Positions 6,863 through 13,555 are shown, numbered from the stretch's first letter. The stretch is DNA of 46,948 nucleotides from Ruminococcus sp. (GCF_024691275.1 NZ_JAILNU010000001.1:1-46948); one strand, 5' to 3'. Notes: generated from the letters alone by a model not told the origin. Made by a program: numbers and translations.

Positions 6863-7039
6863 CGCCGCTCTGACCGAGCAGACTTCCGAGCGGCGCACGG
6901 GAATCGGTGTGCTTCGCACTGTCCCACCGTACCCAGTTTATATTGCTATATTCGCCCACATATATTTACAGTCCAGTGTATTCCCGTCGCGCCCGTTATT
7001 ATCTGATATCGCGCCCTTTATTATAAAATACGCCCGTTT
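6863..7039. other. Non-coding gap with small inverted repeats
   Basis: I see no convincing gene here. It holds an imperfect stem GCCGCTC / GAGCGGC (about 6864-6897) and a small GTGC-TTC-GCAC hairpin near 6910. It lies where the rightward regulator transcript and the leftward rep-operon transcript converge, so it may hold the end of the leftward transcript. Confidence 0.4.
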
Positions 7040-7216
7040 TTATTGTTTTCTGTGCGGACAGTTTCCAAGATGTTCACAGTCCGCACAGAAATAAGGTGTT
7101 GCCGCAGGCGGCAACCGATTTATAAAACTTTGATAACACCTTTCCTGCGCTTTCTGCAAACGTGTAAGCTTCGGCTTATCTACTTTCTTTATCCTCTTGA
7201 AGTTTGGTTTCTTCAT
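7040..7216 (-). CDS. Small basic protein with C-terminal Cys motif
   Basis: 58 residues from ATG 7216 (AAAGG about 9 bases upstream) or 65 from ATG 7237; the choice is uncertain and either overlaps the end of the upstream gene. Very Lys/Arg-rich N-terminal half and a C-terminal CADC...CPH motif typical of a small metal site. Last gene of the leftward rep operon. Function unknown; the charge suggests nucleic-acid contact. Confidence 0.5.
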   Translation of the reverse strand: MKKPNFKRIKKVDKPKLTRLQKAQERCYQSFINRLPPAATPYFCADCEHLGNCPHRKQ

Positions 7217-7439
7217 ACTCCTTCGCCTTTCTATCATAGATTTTCAATAAACTGCGTATATCACTTGATACTTGTCGGAATGTATTCAGTCGTTCGATGC
7301 AACAGGCAAGCTCCACGCAATCTGAAACATCAATTTTACGGTATCTGAGATTTGTTTGAAGCTGCATGACTGTTTCTTCAAGCTGTATTTCGTTATTAAG
7401 CAGATAGGCATATAATAAATGGAACTCAGACTGTCTCAT
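7176..7439 (-). CDS. Small helical protein downstream of Rep
   Basis: 87 residues from ATG 7439, chosen because GAGAGGGG lies just upstream; the longer frame to 7502 runs inside rep. The predicted content is mostly helix, rich in Gln, Leu and Arg, with a charged C-terminus (KEYEETKLQEDKESR). Its start overlaps the rep stop by 14 bases, so it is coupled to Rep translation. In filamentous phages the rep gene is often followed by small replication accessory genes, but I recognise no family. Confidence 0.6.
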   Translation of the reverse strand: MRQSEFHLLYAYLLNNEIQLEETVMQLQTNLRYRKIDVSDCVELACCIERLNTFRQVSSDIRSLLKIYDRKAKEYEETKLQEDKESR

Positions 7440-8502
7440 TCTTTTCCCCTCTCTTGAACACATACTTAAAGCCGTTACTATCTGCACTCTCGATACTATC
7501 AAAATCTATATCAGCTACAATGATAAGAGGTTTTTTAAGATTCCGACTATGCCAGAAGAATTTACCAAATATCTTCTTACAGTCCTTTGTTATGTACTTA
7601 GTAACATAGAATGCTGTATTCATTCTATCACCAACCAGAGGGACACAGGTTGTAAAACCAAACTTCCATGATGCAAGGTTATAGACTGTTCGACCGCCGT
7701 ACAGACCGAGCTTTTCAGCACGATCGTTTGATATAGGTTTTTTATGTCCCTGATACAGTTTAGTACCGCTGTCTTCAAGCTTAATCTTATCAGCTTTGAA
7801 TAAACCATGAAAGTGTATGCCGCCTTTCTTATGTCTCTCAGCTATCATGATATACTGCATATTGTCTCTCTTTACTCTATCTTTTAGCCAGTCCTGAACA
7901 GGATTTAACAATTCTTTAGGGTCTTTACTATCAAAATTCTCGGGGTCTATAGTACCCGTGAAAAAATAGTCAAAATCATTATTTAGGACATAATCGAAAA
8001 TCTGGTCTTTAGCTCTCTTGACACTATCAGAACGAGGTTCAGAAGATGATTTTGTTTTCTCCTGAGGAACTTTCTTTTTGAAGTAATTATAACAATAATC
8101 ATACTCATGTATACTCATACCGATTTCATTAAGCTTAATAAGGAAATCATCATCTTTATCACAAGCAGTCAAATTCATAAATTCATAACTCATTAAACCA
8201 CATCTTTCAAGTATCGTATAGACTTTATCAACTTTATCAGCAAAAGCTTTTCTATCAGCTTTTATTTGTTTATCTTTCCGTACATCTTCATTCTCCTGAT
8301 TTTCTGTTAATATATATTTATCTTTAAATATACTTGACCGACATACTATAGTATTCGTTGTTCCGTCGGTATATAGCTTTGTTTTGCTGTTCTTATAAAC
8401 TTCTCCGCTTTGTAGCGGAGTGAAGTCTACAAGGTTGAAAAGGTCTTGCATATATATCAACTCTTCCTGTTGCATTTGCAACATTTTCTTTCGGTTTGCC
8501 AC
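7426..8502 (-). CDS. Rolling-circle replication initiator (HUH, two tyrosines)
   Basis: 358 residues from GTG 8502. ATG 8451 (341 residues) has a better ribosome binding site, AGGAAGAG, and may be the true start. Seen: the HUH motif HFH at residues 230-232 in KKGGIHFHGLF, and the catalytic segment YVTKYITKD (Y299 and Y303), the Y-x3-Y arrangement of phage gpA-type initiators. FFTGTIDPENF near 180 would be motif I. The enzyme nicks one strand at an origin, stays joined through tyrosine, and drives rolling-circle synthesis of the phage genome. It lies downstream of the Zot-like gene and directly after a hairpin-rich gap, like the Ff intergenic region and gene II. Confidence 0.85.
   Translation of the reverse strand: MANRKKMLQMQQEELIYMQDLFNLVDFTPLQSGEVYKNSKTKLYTDGTTNTIVCRSSIFKDKYILTENQENEDVRKDKQIKADRKAFADKVDKVYTILERCGLMSYEFMNLTACDKDDDFLIKLNEIGMSIHEYDYCYNYFKKKVPQEKTKSSSEPRSDSVKRAKDQIFDYVLNNDFDYFFTGTIDPENFDSKDPKELLNPVQDWLKDRVKRDNMQYIMIAERHKKGGIHFHGLFKADKIKLEDSGTKLYQGHKKPISNDRAEKLGLYGGRTVYNLASWKFGFTTCVPLVGDRMNTAFYVTKYITKDCKKIFGKFFWHSRNLKKPLIIVADIDFDSIESADSNGFKYVFKRGEKNETV
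8400..8423. repeat. Inverted repeat shared with the coat-operon leader
   Basis: CTTCTCCGCT (8400-8409), loop TTGT, AGCGGAGTGA (8414-8423), inside the first codons of rep. The same two 10-base arms occur at 12548-12557 and 12572-12581 with a longer loop. A candidate Rep recognition or nick region, or a binding site for another phage protein. Confidence 0.65.
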
Positions 8503-8506
8503 TATT

Positions 8507-8567
8507 GTGTGGCTATAATCAAGTAAGCCACACGGACAGGGGAGCCCCTTCGGGGACTCCCCTGTCC
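8507..8567. other. Tandem strong hairpins before rep: candidate origin or packaging signal
   Basis: Two adjoining stems fill the gap between the Zot-like gene and rep. First: GTGTGGCT (8507-8514) and AGCCACAC (8526-8533), perfect 8 bp with an 11-base loop. Second, starting at the next base: about 15 bp, GGACAGGGGAG... to ...CTCCCCTGTCC (8534 to about 8567) with one bulge and a TTC or TTCG loop. Neither is followed by a T run on the minus strand, so they are not simple terminators. In Ff phages the equivalent gap before gene II holds the packaging hairpin and origin. Confidence 0.6.
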
Positions 8568-8571
8568 CCTG

Positions 8572-9431
8572 TTATCTCTTGCGCCTTACTGCTTTCTTGT
8601 ATGCCTTTTGTCCTTCCTTGCTGCCATCGAAGTATTCGTTATATGCTCCCTGATTCCTGAGTATTTCTTCATCACTAAGATACTCAGATGTAAGCAAGCC
8701 TTTTATCAATTGACTTGTATCGTATAAGTGACGATAGAAGTCTGTTTGTATTATTACTTCTGTATCAAGCACACGGCGTTTATACAAACGGTTTGAGCAA
8801 TATGCTTCATATTCTTCTATATCGTATGTAAGTCCTGTCATCTTACGGCTGAAAGGGTGTTTACAGCTGATGCTACAATCAGTGACCGTTGCTGTAATAT
8901 CTCTTATCTGTTTATCTAACAGGTTAAAACGCTGTACAGTAGCATATATCATCATATGTCTTTTACGTACCTGACACAGGTGTTGGAACACAGGTTTAGG
9001 AACACTGTTCTTACCCGTGCTAAAGTCACGGGAATTAAAAAGAGTGCCTATTTCATCAATGAGTACAAGAGTATTATCAGGAGCATTAAGAATGTCTTTA
9101 GCTGTTTTTAGAGGGATAATGTCAGTATGTTCAGGAAAATTTGTAAGATTAATATTTGTAAGGATATGCAACTGAGGATATTTCTTAGCAAGCTTATACG
9201 CTTTAGCGGTCATGAGAGAGGTTTTACCTTGTCCGAACTTACCTGTGAAAAGGTGTATTCCCCAACCGAGGTTTTACCTTGTCCGAACTTACCTGTGAAA
9301 AGGTGTATTCCCCAACCTTTGAAAAGCTTTTTATGATTGTACCAAGCATATATACAACGATCATATATTTGATAGTAAAGGAACAAAGGAAAGACAAAAA
9401 GGTTTTTAAAAAGCAATGAGATAAACCACAT
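8572..9431 (-). pseudogene. Zot-like assembly ATPase, broken by a 50-bp duplication
   Basis: Zot/gpI family proteins are membrane P-loop ATPases that drive filamentous-phage assembly and export. Two frames make up the gene. 9431-9210 gives a membrane-anchored N-terminus (FISLLFKNLFVFPLFLYY) and the P-loop GKFGQGKTS, then runs out of frame. 9213-8572 carries the Walker B segment LVLIDEI, then ATVQRF and the rest of the ATPase core. Removing one copy of the repeat at 9218-9317 restores one frame that reads GKFGQGKTSLMTAKAYK and gives 269 residues. As it stands no intact ATPase can be made. The start overlaps the upstream stop (TAATG). Confidence 0.85.
9218..9317. repeat. Perfect 50-bp tandem duplication in the Zot-like gene
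   Basis: Bases 9218-9267 and 9268-9317 are identical. The unit starts GAGGTTTTACC and ends TTCCCCAACC and encodes GWGIHLFTGKFGQGKTS, the P-loop itself. 50 is not a multiple of three, so it shifts the frame. Confidence 0.95.
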
Positions 9432-9619
9432 TATCGTGTACCTCCTGTGAGAAATCCTTTAAGCAGAGTATACATAAACTTTACAAACCAGAGCATGAAG
9501 CCTGCACCTGCTGCGAACTGCAAAGCCATAGTAAAAGCTTCGTATTTCTGAGTTGGTACATAGTCAAGATTGCAACCCAGAGCCAAGAAAAGCTGATGTA
9601 TTATATTTTCCGTCATCAT
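9431..9619 (-). CDS. Small one-pass membrane protein, prophage
   Basis: 62 residues from ATG 9619 (ATG 9616 and TTG 9625 are alternatives; no start has an ideal ribosome binding site). One membrane segment (about residues 31-52, FAAGAGFMLWFVKFMYTLL) and a short basic tail. It overlaps the end of the 80-residue gene upstream and is coupled by TAATG to the Zot-like gene. Size and position fit a minor coat or assembly protein of a filamentous phage; not assigned to a named family. Confidence 0.6.
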   Translation of the reverse strand: MMTENIIHQLFLALGCNLDYVPTQKYEAFTMALQFAAGAGFMLWFVKFMYTLLKGFLTGGTR

Positions 9620-9806
9620 CTCCAACTTCGGTCACCTCACTTTCAGTTACGATTTTTTCAGGGGGAACAGATTGTTTTGAGGGGGTTATTTTTACACGTT
9701 TTTCTTTATCATGCCATTTGATAACGTCAACGGCAAATATAAGAACAGATATTAATGAACAAATATTTAATGCAAAAATCAAAAGAACAAGCATAGATTT
9801 AATCAT
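9564..9806 (-). CDS. Small membrane-anchored prophage protein
   Basis: 80 residues. N-terminal membrane segment (MLVLLIFALNICSLISVLIF), then a charged stretch (KWHDKEKRVKI) and a Ser/Pro/Glu-rich hydrophilic tail. ATG 9806 has AAAGGAGTG about 10 bases upstream, and palindrome copy 3 lies directly before that. It overlaps the next gene by about 55 bases in another frame. A minor virion or assembly role is plausible from position only. Confidence 0.65.
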   Translation of the reverse strand: MIKSMLVLLIFALNICSLISVLIFAVDVIKWHDKEKRVKITPSKQSVPPEKIVTESEVTEVGDDDGKYNTSAFLGSGLQS

Positions 9807-9823
9807 AGATTATTCACTCCTTT

Positions 9824-9841
9824 TTGAAAGTTAACTTTCAA
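9824..9841. repeat. Palindrome copy 3
   Basis: TTGAAAGTTAACTTTCAA, 18-bp perfect palindrome. It starts right after the stop codon of the 50-residue gene (9842) and ends against the ribosome binding site of the 80-residue gene. Confidence 0.85.
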
Positions 9842-9994
9842 TTATTCAAATACTTTTTTTATGAAGAAGATACAAATACCAAGAAAGGCAATAGAAAGCC
9901 AGTATTGCCAGATAGTAAACGTAAATGAACCAAATGTCAGGGAGACATTAGCGAATTGGTAAACCGTTGATATAACAGTCTTTAAACCTTCCAT
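9842..9994 (-). CDS. Small membrane protein, candidate minor coat protein
   Basis: 50 residues from ATG 9994, preceded by GAGGTG about 6 bases upstream; the longer frame from TTG 10057 runs inside the previous gene. Mostly hydrophobic, with one clear membrane segment near the C-terminus (YWLSIAFLGICIFFI) and a KK tail. Size and composition resemble a small virion protein of a filamentous phage. It is 10 bases after the previous gene. Confidence 0.6.
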   Translation of the reverse strand: MEGLKTVISTVYQFANVSLTFGSFTFTIWQYWLSIAFLGICIFFIKKVFE

Positions 9995-10004
9995 ACAATT
10001 CACC

Positions 10005-10355
10005 TCACGTAATATCAATAATTCTCGAAATGAAATCGACAATTGCCTGAATGACAAACTTTAAGATAAATGCACCGACAAAAAAGCCGATGATCCAGAA
10101 GATAAAGTTTGAACTGAAAAATGAAAAGCTGTCGTCAACATCAAACGAGTTAAAGATTTTTTGACCTGATTGAATGAAAGATTCTCGGGAAGATGAAAAG
10201 AACTCTGTTACTGATGTAGTGATATAGTTACGGAAAAGAAATAAGTAAGTATCAGCAACGTCCCAGATATCGACTTCACCAGTTACAATGTCCTTCAGAC
10301 CGCCGAGAAAGTCGGTAAAGAAAAACTCTATTTCTGAAAAGATTTTATCAAGCAT
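10005..10355 (-). CDS. Membrane protein in the gpVI position
   Basis: 116 residues. Acidic, aromatic-rich N-terminal two thirds (FFTDFLGGLKDIVTGEVDIWD) and a hydrophobic C-terminal segment (FIFWIIGFFVGAFILKFVIQAIVDFI). Start ATG 10355 overlaps the stop of the large secreted protein (TAATG). In filamentous phages the gene after the adsorption protein encodes a minor coat protein of about this size (gpVI in Ff), so that role is proposed; no sequence family recognised. Confidence 0.6.
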   Translation of the reverse strand: MLDKIFSEIEFFFTDFLGGLKDIVTGEVDIWDVADTYLFLFRNYITTSVTEFFSSSRESFIQSGQKIFNSFDVDDSFSFFSSNFIFWIIGFFVGAFILKFVIQAIVDFISRIIDIT

Positions 10356-11716
10356 TATGTCACCTTCTTAACAACTGCAATTATAAATATTGTAATCAAT
10401 CCAGTTGAAACAATAGTCATAAAGGCGGGGAAATATGAAAAGATACTGCGGAAGAATCCGAAGAAACTACCAAAATAAGCGTTAGCATTTACAGTATTAT
10501 TCTGAGGTATAAGATAATCGAAGCCTATAATGTTATTGCTGTTATTATTATGCTGATTTTTTATAACGACATTACCGTTATTATCCTTATACGCAGAAGA
10601 AGCATTGAAAAGGTCACTGTTATCTATATCAGGATTCCAAGGGTGTACACCGTAACCGTCAGAGTTAGGGTTGAACTCGGCAGGATCTGTAATAGAAAAG
10701 GTTGACCTATAGACTTCCTTAGCTCCTGTTAAATCGGCTGAAACTTGTTTGCTGCTCACATCATTAAGCGTATTAAGACAACCATAAACAACAACGTCAT
10801 ATGATGTATTACGCTTTAAGTCCATTTGCGACCAACCAACATGATAATACTGTGACTGAAAACCAGAAGGTATAGTATGCCATGCACAAGGAGAATAAAC
10901 AGAATTACCTTGTAATCCTGAGATTTGAAAGCCCGTCCATTCGTCGGTAACATATGCGAAAGTTGGTTGACCAATAAAACCTTGACTATTCAGAACAAGC
11001 GATGTAGGAAAAGAAACAGAATCGCCGTGAGGAACTATAAACCAAGCGAACTGTGCATTCTCGCCATTATTAGAGATACAAAGGTCAAGGGTATTAGAAG
11101 TATAGTCCTTACCGTTAATGCTCTGAGAACGTGTTACTGTACCTGTTAAATCAGGTATAAAAGATATTGACAGATTTAAAGGGTCAGGCGGTGTAAAGTT
11201 ATCAAAGTTTGTTTCATAATCTACCAGTAAACAATTATCACGAATTTTACGACCAGCGCTATCCCAGATAGAAACAGTATGATTATCAAAATCTATTTCA
11301 TATAAAGAGTATTCACGAAATGCCGAAGAAGTGGAACAATATTGATGATCATGTTCGTAAACGCCGTTTATAATATGAGCGGTATGATAACGATCATAAC
11401 AATAAGGTGAAATATGAGTTGAAGAAAACTTGATAGTATTACCATTAGCCGTGATATTGATATCTTCATACTGTTCATCAGTGTAAAGAAAACACATAGT
11501 ATAAAATCTTTTATAGTCGTTTTGTGCATATACGCTTTCATCTGTCTCAAACTTAATACACATATAGTGTGAGAACGAATATGAGATATCAGAAAGCATA
11601 TCATTCATACTGTAATATAAAGGCTCTGTTATTGTTTCGGCGTGGACGAATAACGGAGCAGAACAGTATATCATCATTGACAGTATAGCAGTGACGATAA
11701 TAAAAATCCTTTTCAA
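10355..11716 (-). CDS. Large secreted protein with C-terminal anchor, gpIII-like position
   Basis: 453 residues from TTG 11716. Seen: a signal peptide (KRIFIIVTAILSMMIYCSAPLFVHA, cleavage near residue 26), a long extracytoplasmic region rich in Asn, Ser and aromatic residues, an Asn-rich stretch (about 390-405), and one C-terminal membrane segment (FMTIVSTGLITIFIIAVV) ending in KKVT. That is the topology of Ff gpIII, the tip protein that binds the host. The start is set by the signal peptide and by AGGAGG 8 bases upstream. That ribosome binding site lies in the 3' arm of a terminator hairpin, so its output should be well below that of the coat gene. Receptor unknown. Confidence 0.7.
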   Translation of the reverse strand: MKRIFIIVTAILSMMIYCSAPLFVHAETITEPLYYSMNDMLSDISYSFSHYMCIKFETDESVYAQNDYKRFYTMCFLYTDEQYEDINITANGNTIKFSSTHISPYCYDRYHTAHIINGVYEHDHQYCSTSSAFREYSLYEIDFDNHTVSIWDSAGRKIRDNCLLVDYETNFDNFTPPDPLNLSISFIPDLTGTVTRSQSINGKDYTSNTLDLCISNNGENAQFAWFIVPHGDSVSFPTSLVLNSQGFIGQPTFAYVTDEWTGFQISGLQGNSVYSPCAWHTIPSGFQSQYYHVGWSQMDLKRNTSYDVVVYGCLNTLNDVSSKQVSADLTGAKEVYRSTFSITDPAEFNPNSDGYGVHPWNPDIDNSDLFNASSAYKDNNGNVVIKNQHNNNSNNIIGFDYLIPQNNTVNANAYFGSFFGFFRSIFSYFPAFMTIVSTGLITIFIIAVVKKVT

Positions 11717-11718
11717 AT

Positions 11719-11749
11719 AAAAAACCTCCTGTCATTTACAGACAGGAGG
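11719..11749 (-). terminator. Terminator whose stem contains the next gene's ribosome binding site
   Basis: On the minus strand, CCTCCTGTC and GACAGGAGG form a perfect 9-bp stem (11725-11749, 7-base loop) followed by T6. AGGAGG in the 3' arm is the only ribosome binding site for TTG 11716. It lies after the coat gene and before the gpIII-position gene, the same place as the strong terminator in Ff. Confidence 0.8.
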
Positions 11750-11769
11750 AAACGAACGAGAGAGCTGTG

Positions 11770-11797
11770 TGGGCAGTTGCCCTCCTGCCCATTTTTT
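11770..11797 (+). terminator. Hairpin with T-run on the plus strand
   Basis: TGGGCAG (11770-11776) and CTGCCCA (11785-11791), followed by T6 on the plus strand. No plus-strand gene is seen upstream. It could end antisense transcription, or be a structured element of the single-stranded genome. On the minus strand it has no T-run. Confidence 0.5.
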
Positions 11798-11805
11798 AAT
11801 TATTC

Positions 11806-11825
11806 TTTGAAAGTTAACTTTCAAA
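11806..11825. repeat. Palindrome copy 4
   Basis: TTTGAAAGTTAACTTTCAAA, 20 bp, identical to copy 1. It lies six bases after the coat gene stop, between the coat gene and the two hairpins. Unlike the other copies it does not directly precede a ribosome binding site. Confidence 0.85.
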
Positions 11826-11830
11826 TATGC

Positions 11831-11995
11831 TTAGTGGGAAATAAGACGATGAAAAAGACCGATACCAGCGCCGACAATTGGAATGCCTATGAAAAGCATT
11901 GCGATCTCATTACCAGTAATCATTGTTACAGCCTGATTGAATACAGTAGTAACGTTAGTAAGTGCTGTTGTTATCATTGATGCTGTTTCACCCAT
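11831..11995 (-). CDS. Major coat protein candidate
   Basis: 54 residues from ATG 11995, chosen because AAAGGAG lies 8 bases upstream; the TTG at 12013 is part of the leader. Seen: a polar, Thr-rich N-terminal helix (GETASMITTALTNVTTVFNQAVTMI), a hydrophobic segment with small residues (AMLFIGIPIVGAGIGLF) and a basic end (HRLISH). This is the layout of filamentous-phage coat proteins: a surface helix, a membrane or packing helix, and a DNA-facing basic end. No cleavable signal peptide is seen. A terminator follows two elements downstream, as expected for the most abundant phage transcript. Confidence 0.75.
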   Translation of the reverse strand: MGETASMITTALTNVTTVFNQAVTMITGNEIAMLFIGIPIVGAGIGLFHRLISH

Positions 11996-12051
11996 GCTAT
12001 TTACTCCTTTCAAAATAGTTTTTTTATCATGCCGCTAATGCGGTTATGAGC

Positions 12052-12402
12052 TTACTTTGTTTCGTGTTTGACTTCCGAAAACCACGTTAACTTCCATTCG
12101 CTGCCAATTGGTGCAAACTGTGTTGTAACTTCCTTATTGATTAAAGCAGACAGTGAGTTATCAATAAGTTTATCAACATCATCATTAGTCATGGTTGGTG
12201 TTACAGGTATGTGCAGGATATCAATTATCTGCTGTGCTTTCATCTTTTTTTCTTCAAAGTAAGAGAAGCCCTTAATGTTATCCTTGGCGGCTGTGTCCGT
12301 TATGAATCGTAGATTACGATTGCTATAATAGACGTCCTCACCTGTGTCCTTGCTCTTGAATGTTCCGTGATTGCTTTCAAAACCGATAAATATTGTTCTC
12401 AT
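12052..12402 (-). CDS. gpV-position protein, candidate single-stranded DNA-binding protein
   Basis: 116 residues. First gene of the structural operon, just before the coat gene, where filamentous phages place the single-stranded DNA-binding protein (gpV in Ff, 87 residues). It begins with strand-like segments rich in aromatic residues (TIFIGFESNHGTFKSK, VYYSNRNLRFIT), compatible with an OB-like fold, and ends with a charged tail. ATG 12402 has GAAAGGAG 9 bases upstream. Family not recognised; the role is inferred from position and size. Confidence 0.55.
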   Translation of the reverse strand: MRTIFIGFESNHGTFKSKDTGEDVYYSNRNLRFITDTAAKDNIKGFSYFEEKKMKAQQIIDILHIPVTPTMTNDDVDKLIDNSLSALINKEVTTQFAPIGSEWKLTWFSEVKHETK

Positions 12403-12460
12403 AATTTTTTTCTCCTTTCACCTCGGTTAGAGTGATTTTAATTTTTATTTTCGTCCCTTT

Positions 12461-12592
12461 GCTACGGGCTTACGCCTGTAGCAGACCGCTTCTGAACTAA
12501 CTCGCTTTATAAACTGGGCGAGTGGATTTCGGAAGCTTTTTTTCGAGCTTCTCCGCTCCCTATAAAATATTAGCGGAGTGATCTCGAAAAAA
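12461..12592. other. Structured leader of the coat operon; candidate second origin or packaging region
   Basis: Several stems lie between the operon promoter and the first gene. GCTACGGGC / GCCTGTAGC (12461-12482, one G-T pair). A nested structure with outer arms TTTTTTCGAG (12538-12547) and CTCGAAAAAA (12583-12592), 10 bp, and inner arms CTCCGCT (12551-12557) and AGCGGAG (12572-12578). The inner arms are part of the repeat shared with rep at 8400-8423. No T-run terminator is evident in either direction. Confidence 0.6.
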
Positions 12593-12602
12593 TCTCGGGA
12601 CA

Positions 12603-12657
12603 TATGGTACTCTTTTAGTACCATAATTATAGTACCATATCGGTACTATAAAGTCAA
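12603..12657. promoter_or_regulatory. Twin palindromic operators over the structural-operon promoter
   Basis: Operator 1: TATGGTACT (12603-12611), 5-base spacer, AGTACCATA (12617-12625). Operator 2: TATAGTACC (12628-12636), 5-base spacer, GGTACTATA (12642-12650). Both are perfect in the 9-base arms, with GTAC cores 11 bp apart. Three more GTAC sites lie at 12667, 12704 and 12715. A minus-strand promoter (-35 TTGACT, complement of 12652-12657; -10 TACTAT, complement of 12629-12634; 17 bp) runs through operator 2. The ribbon-helix-helix protein at 12731 is the likely ligand. Confidence 0.75.
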
Positions 12658-12730
12658 TAAGCAATAGTACCAAAATGAGACTGGATTTTTTGTGTAAAAA
12701 GTAGTACCATAATAGTACGGAGGTGATACA

Positions 12731-12907
12731 ATGTCAGAAATGAACTTTAATCTTAGAATATCTGAAAAACTCAACGCAGAGCTTATAAGAATAGCTAAAA
12801 AAGAAGGCAGAAGCAAAAACAAACAAATAGAACAAATATTAAAAGAATACGTCGAACAGTATATTGAAAGAGAAAACGAAAAAGCAAAATCTAAAGAAAC
12901 TGCATAA
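12731..12907 (+). CDS. Arc/CopG-like ribbon-helix-helix regulator 2
   Basis: 58 residues. Seen: strand MNFNLRISEKL, helix AELIRIAKKEG, turn RSKN, helix KQIEQILKEYVEQYIE and a charged tail; this is the Arc/CopG DNA-binding fold. AGGTG lies before the ATG. The gene diverges from the gpV-coat operon across about 330 bp that hold seven GTAC-core sites, two of them perfect 23-bp palindromes over the operon promoter. It is probably the repressor that keeps the virion genes off in the lysogen and controls itself. It differs in sequence from regulator 1, and so do the operators. Confidence 0.8.
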   Translation: MSEMNFNLRISEKLNAELIRIAKKEGRSKNKQIEQILKEYVEQYIERENEKAKSKETA

Positions 12908-12928
12908 CTATTATTAGGAGGTTTTAAA

Positions 12929-13186
12929 ATGACTATTGACGATCTGATACATGAAGTTTACTTAAAAAAGCAATATAACGCTATTGGACAGTTGATTATT
13001 ATTAGCGCTATTATATTAATCACAATATTTATATTTATTATAATGATTAATTCATTCAAATCCAAAAAAGAACTTAAAAAAATAAGAAATGAACTACAAA
13101 TCGCAAACAGACAGTTAACACACAATGAAATGAAACAGGAAAGTAATAAAGAAACTGAAGAATATAAATATAATTCTACATACTAA
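12929..13186 (+). CDS. Small membrane protein with coiled-coil tail
   Basis: 85 residues. One strong membrane segment (QLIIISAIILITIFIFIIMI, about residues 21-42) and then a Lys/Glu/Gln-rich helix (KSKKELKKIRNELQIANRQL) likely to form a coiled coil. AGGAGG lies 8 bases before the ATG. It is 21 bases after regulator 2 and so co-transcribed with it. A lysogen-expressed membrane protein next to the repressor could act in superinfection exclusion; this is speculation from position. Confidence 0.65.
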   Translation: MTIDDLIHEVYLKKQYNAIGQLIIISAIILITIFIFIIMINSFKSKKELKKIRNELQIANRQLTHNEMKQESNKETEEYKYNSTY

Positions 13187-13555
13187 AAATAATGGGGGAA
13201 GCGGTTCCCTTCTCCCATTGCATAATCTTTACATATCATGTAACATATGTGCGCTGTAGCGCGCCCCCTTGCCGCCGCAGGCGCAGCTGAAAAAGAAAAA
13301 AGCCGTTTCCTGATGCGGTAATATCCATATTTGCGCCGCGATATAATTACTGACAATCCGTCAGGATATCCGCGAGCGCTTCCAGAACCGCCGTTATGAT
13401 GCTGTTACAACGACATACAAGGCTATTATTATGTAGCCTATACTATTATAGTGTCAGGTCAAGGGCGGTAATTTCAAAGGCAAAATAAAAGCCCTGAACG
13501 CCATTACAGCGAACAGGGCAAAAATATCTGAGGAAGAGAAAGAAGCTAAAGAACT
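13187..13555. other. Right-end non-coding region of the prophage
   Basis: A hairpin AATGGGGGAA / TTCTCCCATT just after the previous gene (about 13191-13219) is probably a terminator without a T-run. The rest has GC-rich stretches (GCGCTGTAGCGC near 13250) and a plus-strand open frame without a start codon (13452-13589, ending KISEEEKEAKELCKFGATLNKK) that runs across attR. I see no complete gene. This end, joined to 5276-5318, would form the attP region after excision. Confidence 0.4.

Noticed and set aside
6909-7094. 61-residue plus-strand frame
   Set aside because: No ribosome binding site, and it overlaps the end of the better supported minus-strand Cys-motif gene.
9210-9431. Separate 73-residue P-loop protein
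   Set aside because: Its last 17 codons are an out-of-frame reading of the second 50-bp copy; it is the 5' part of the broken Zot-like gene.
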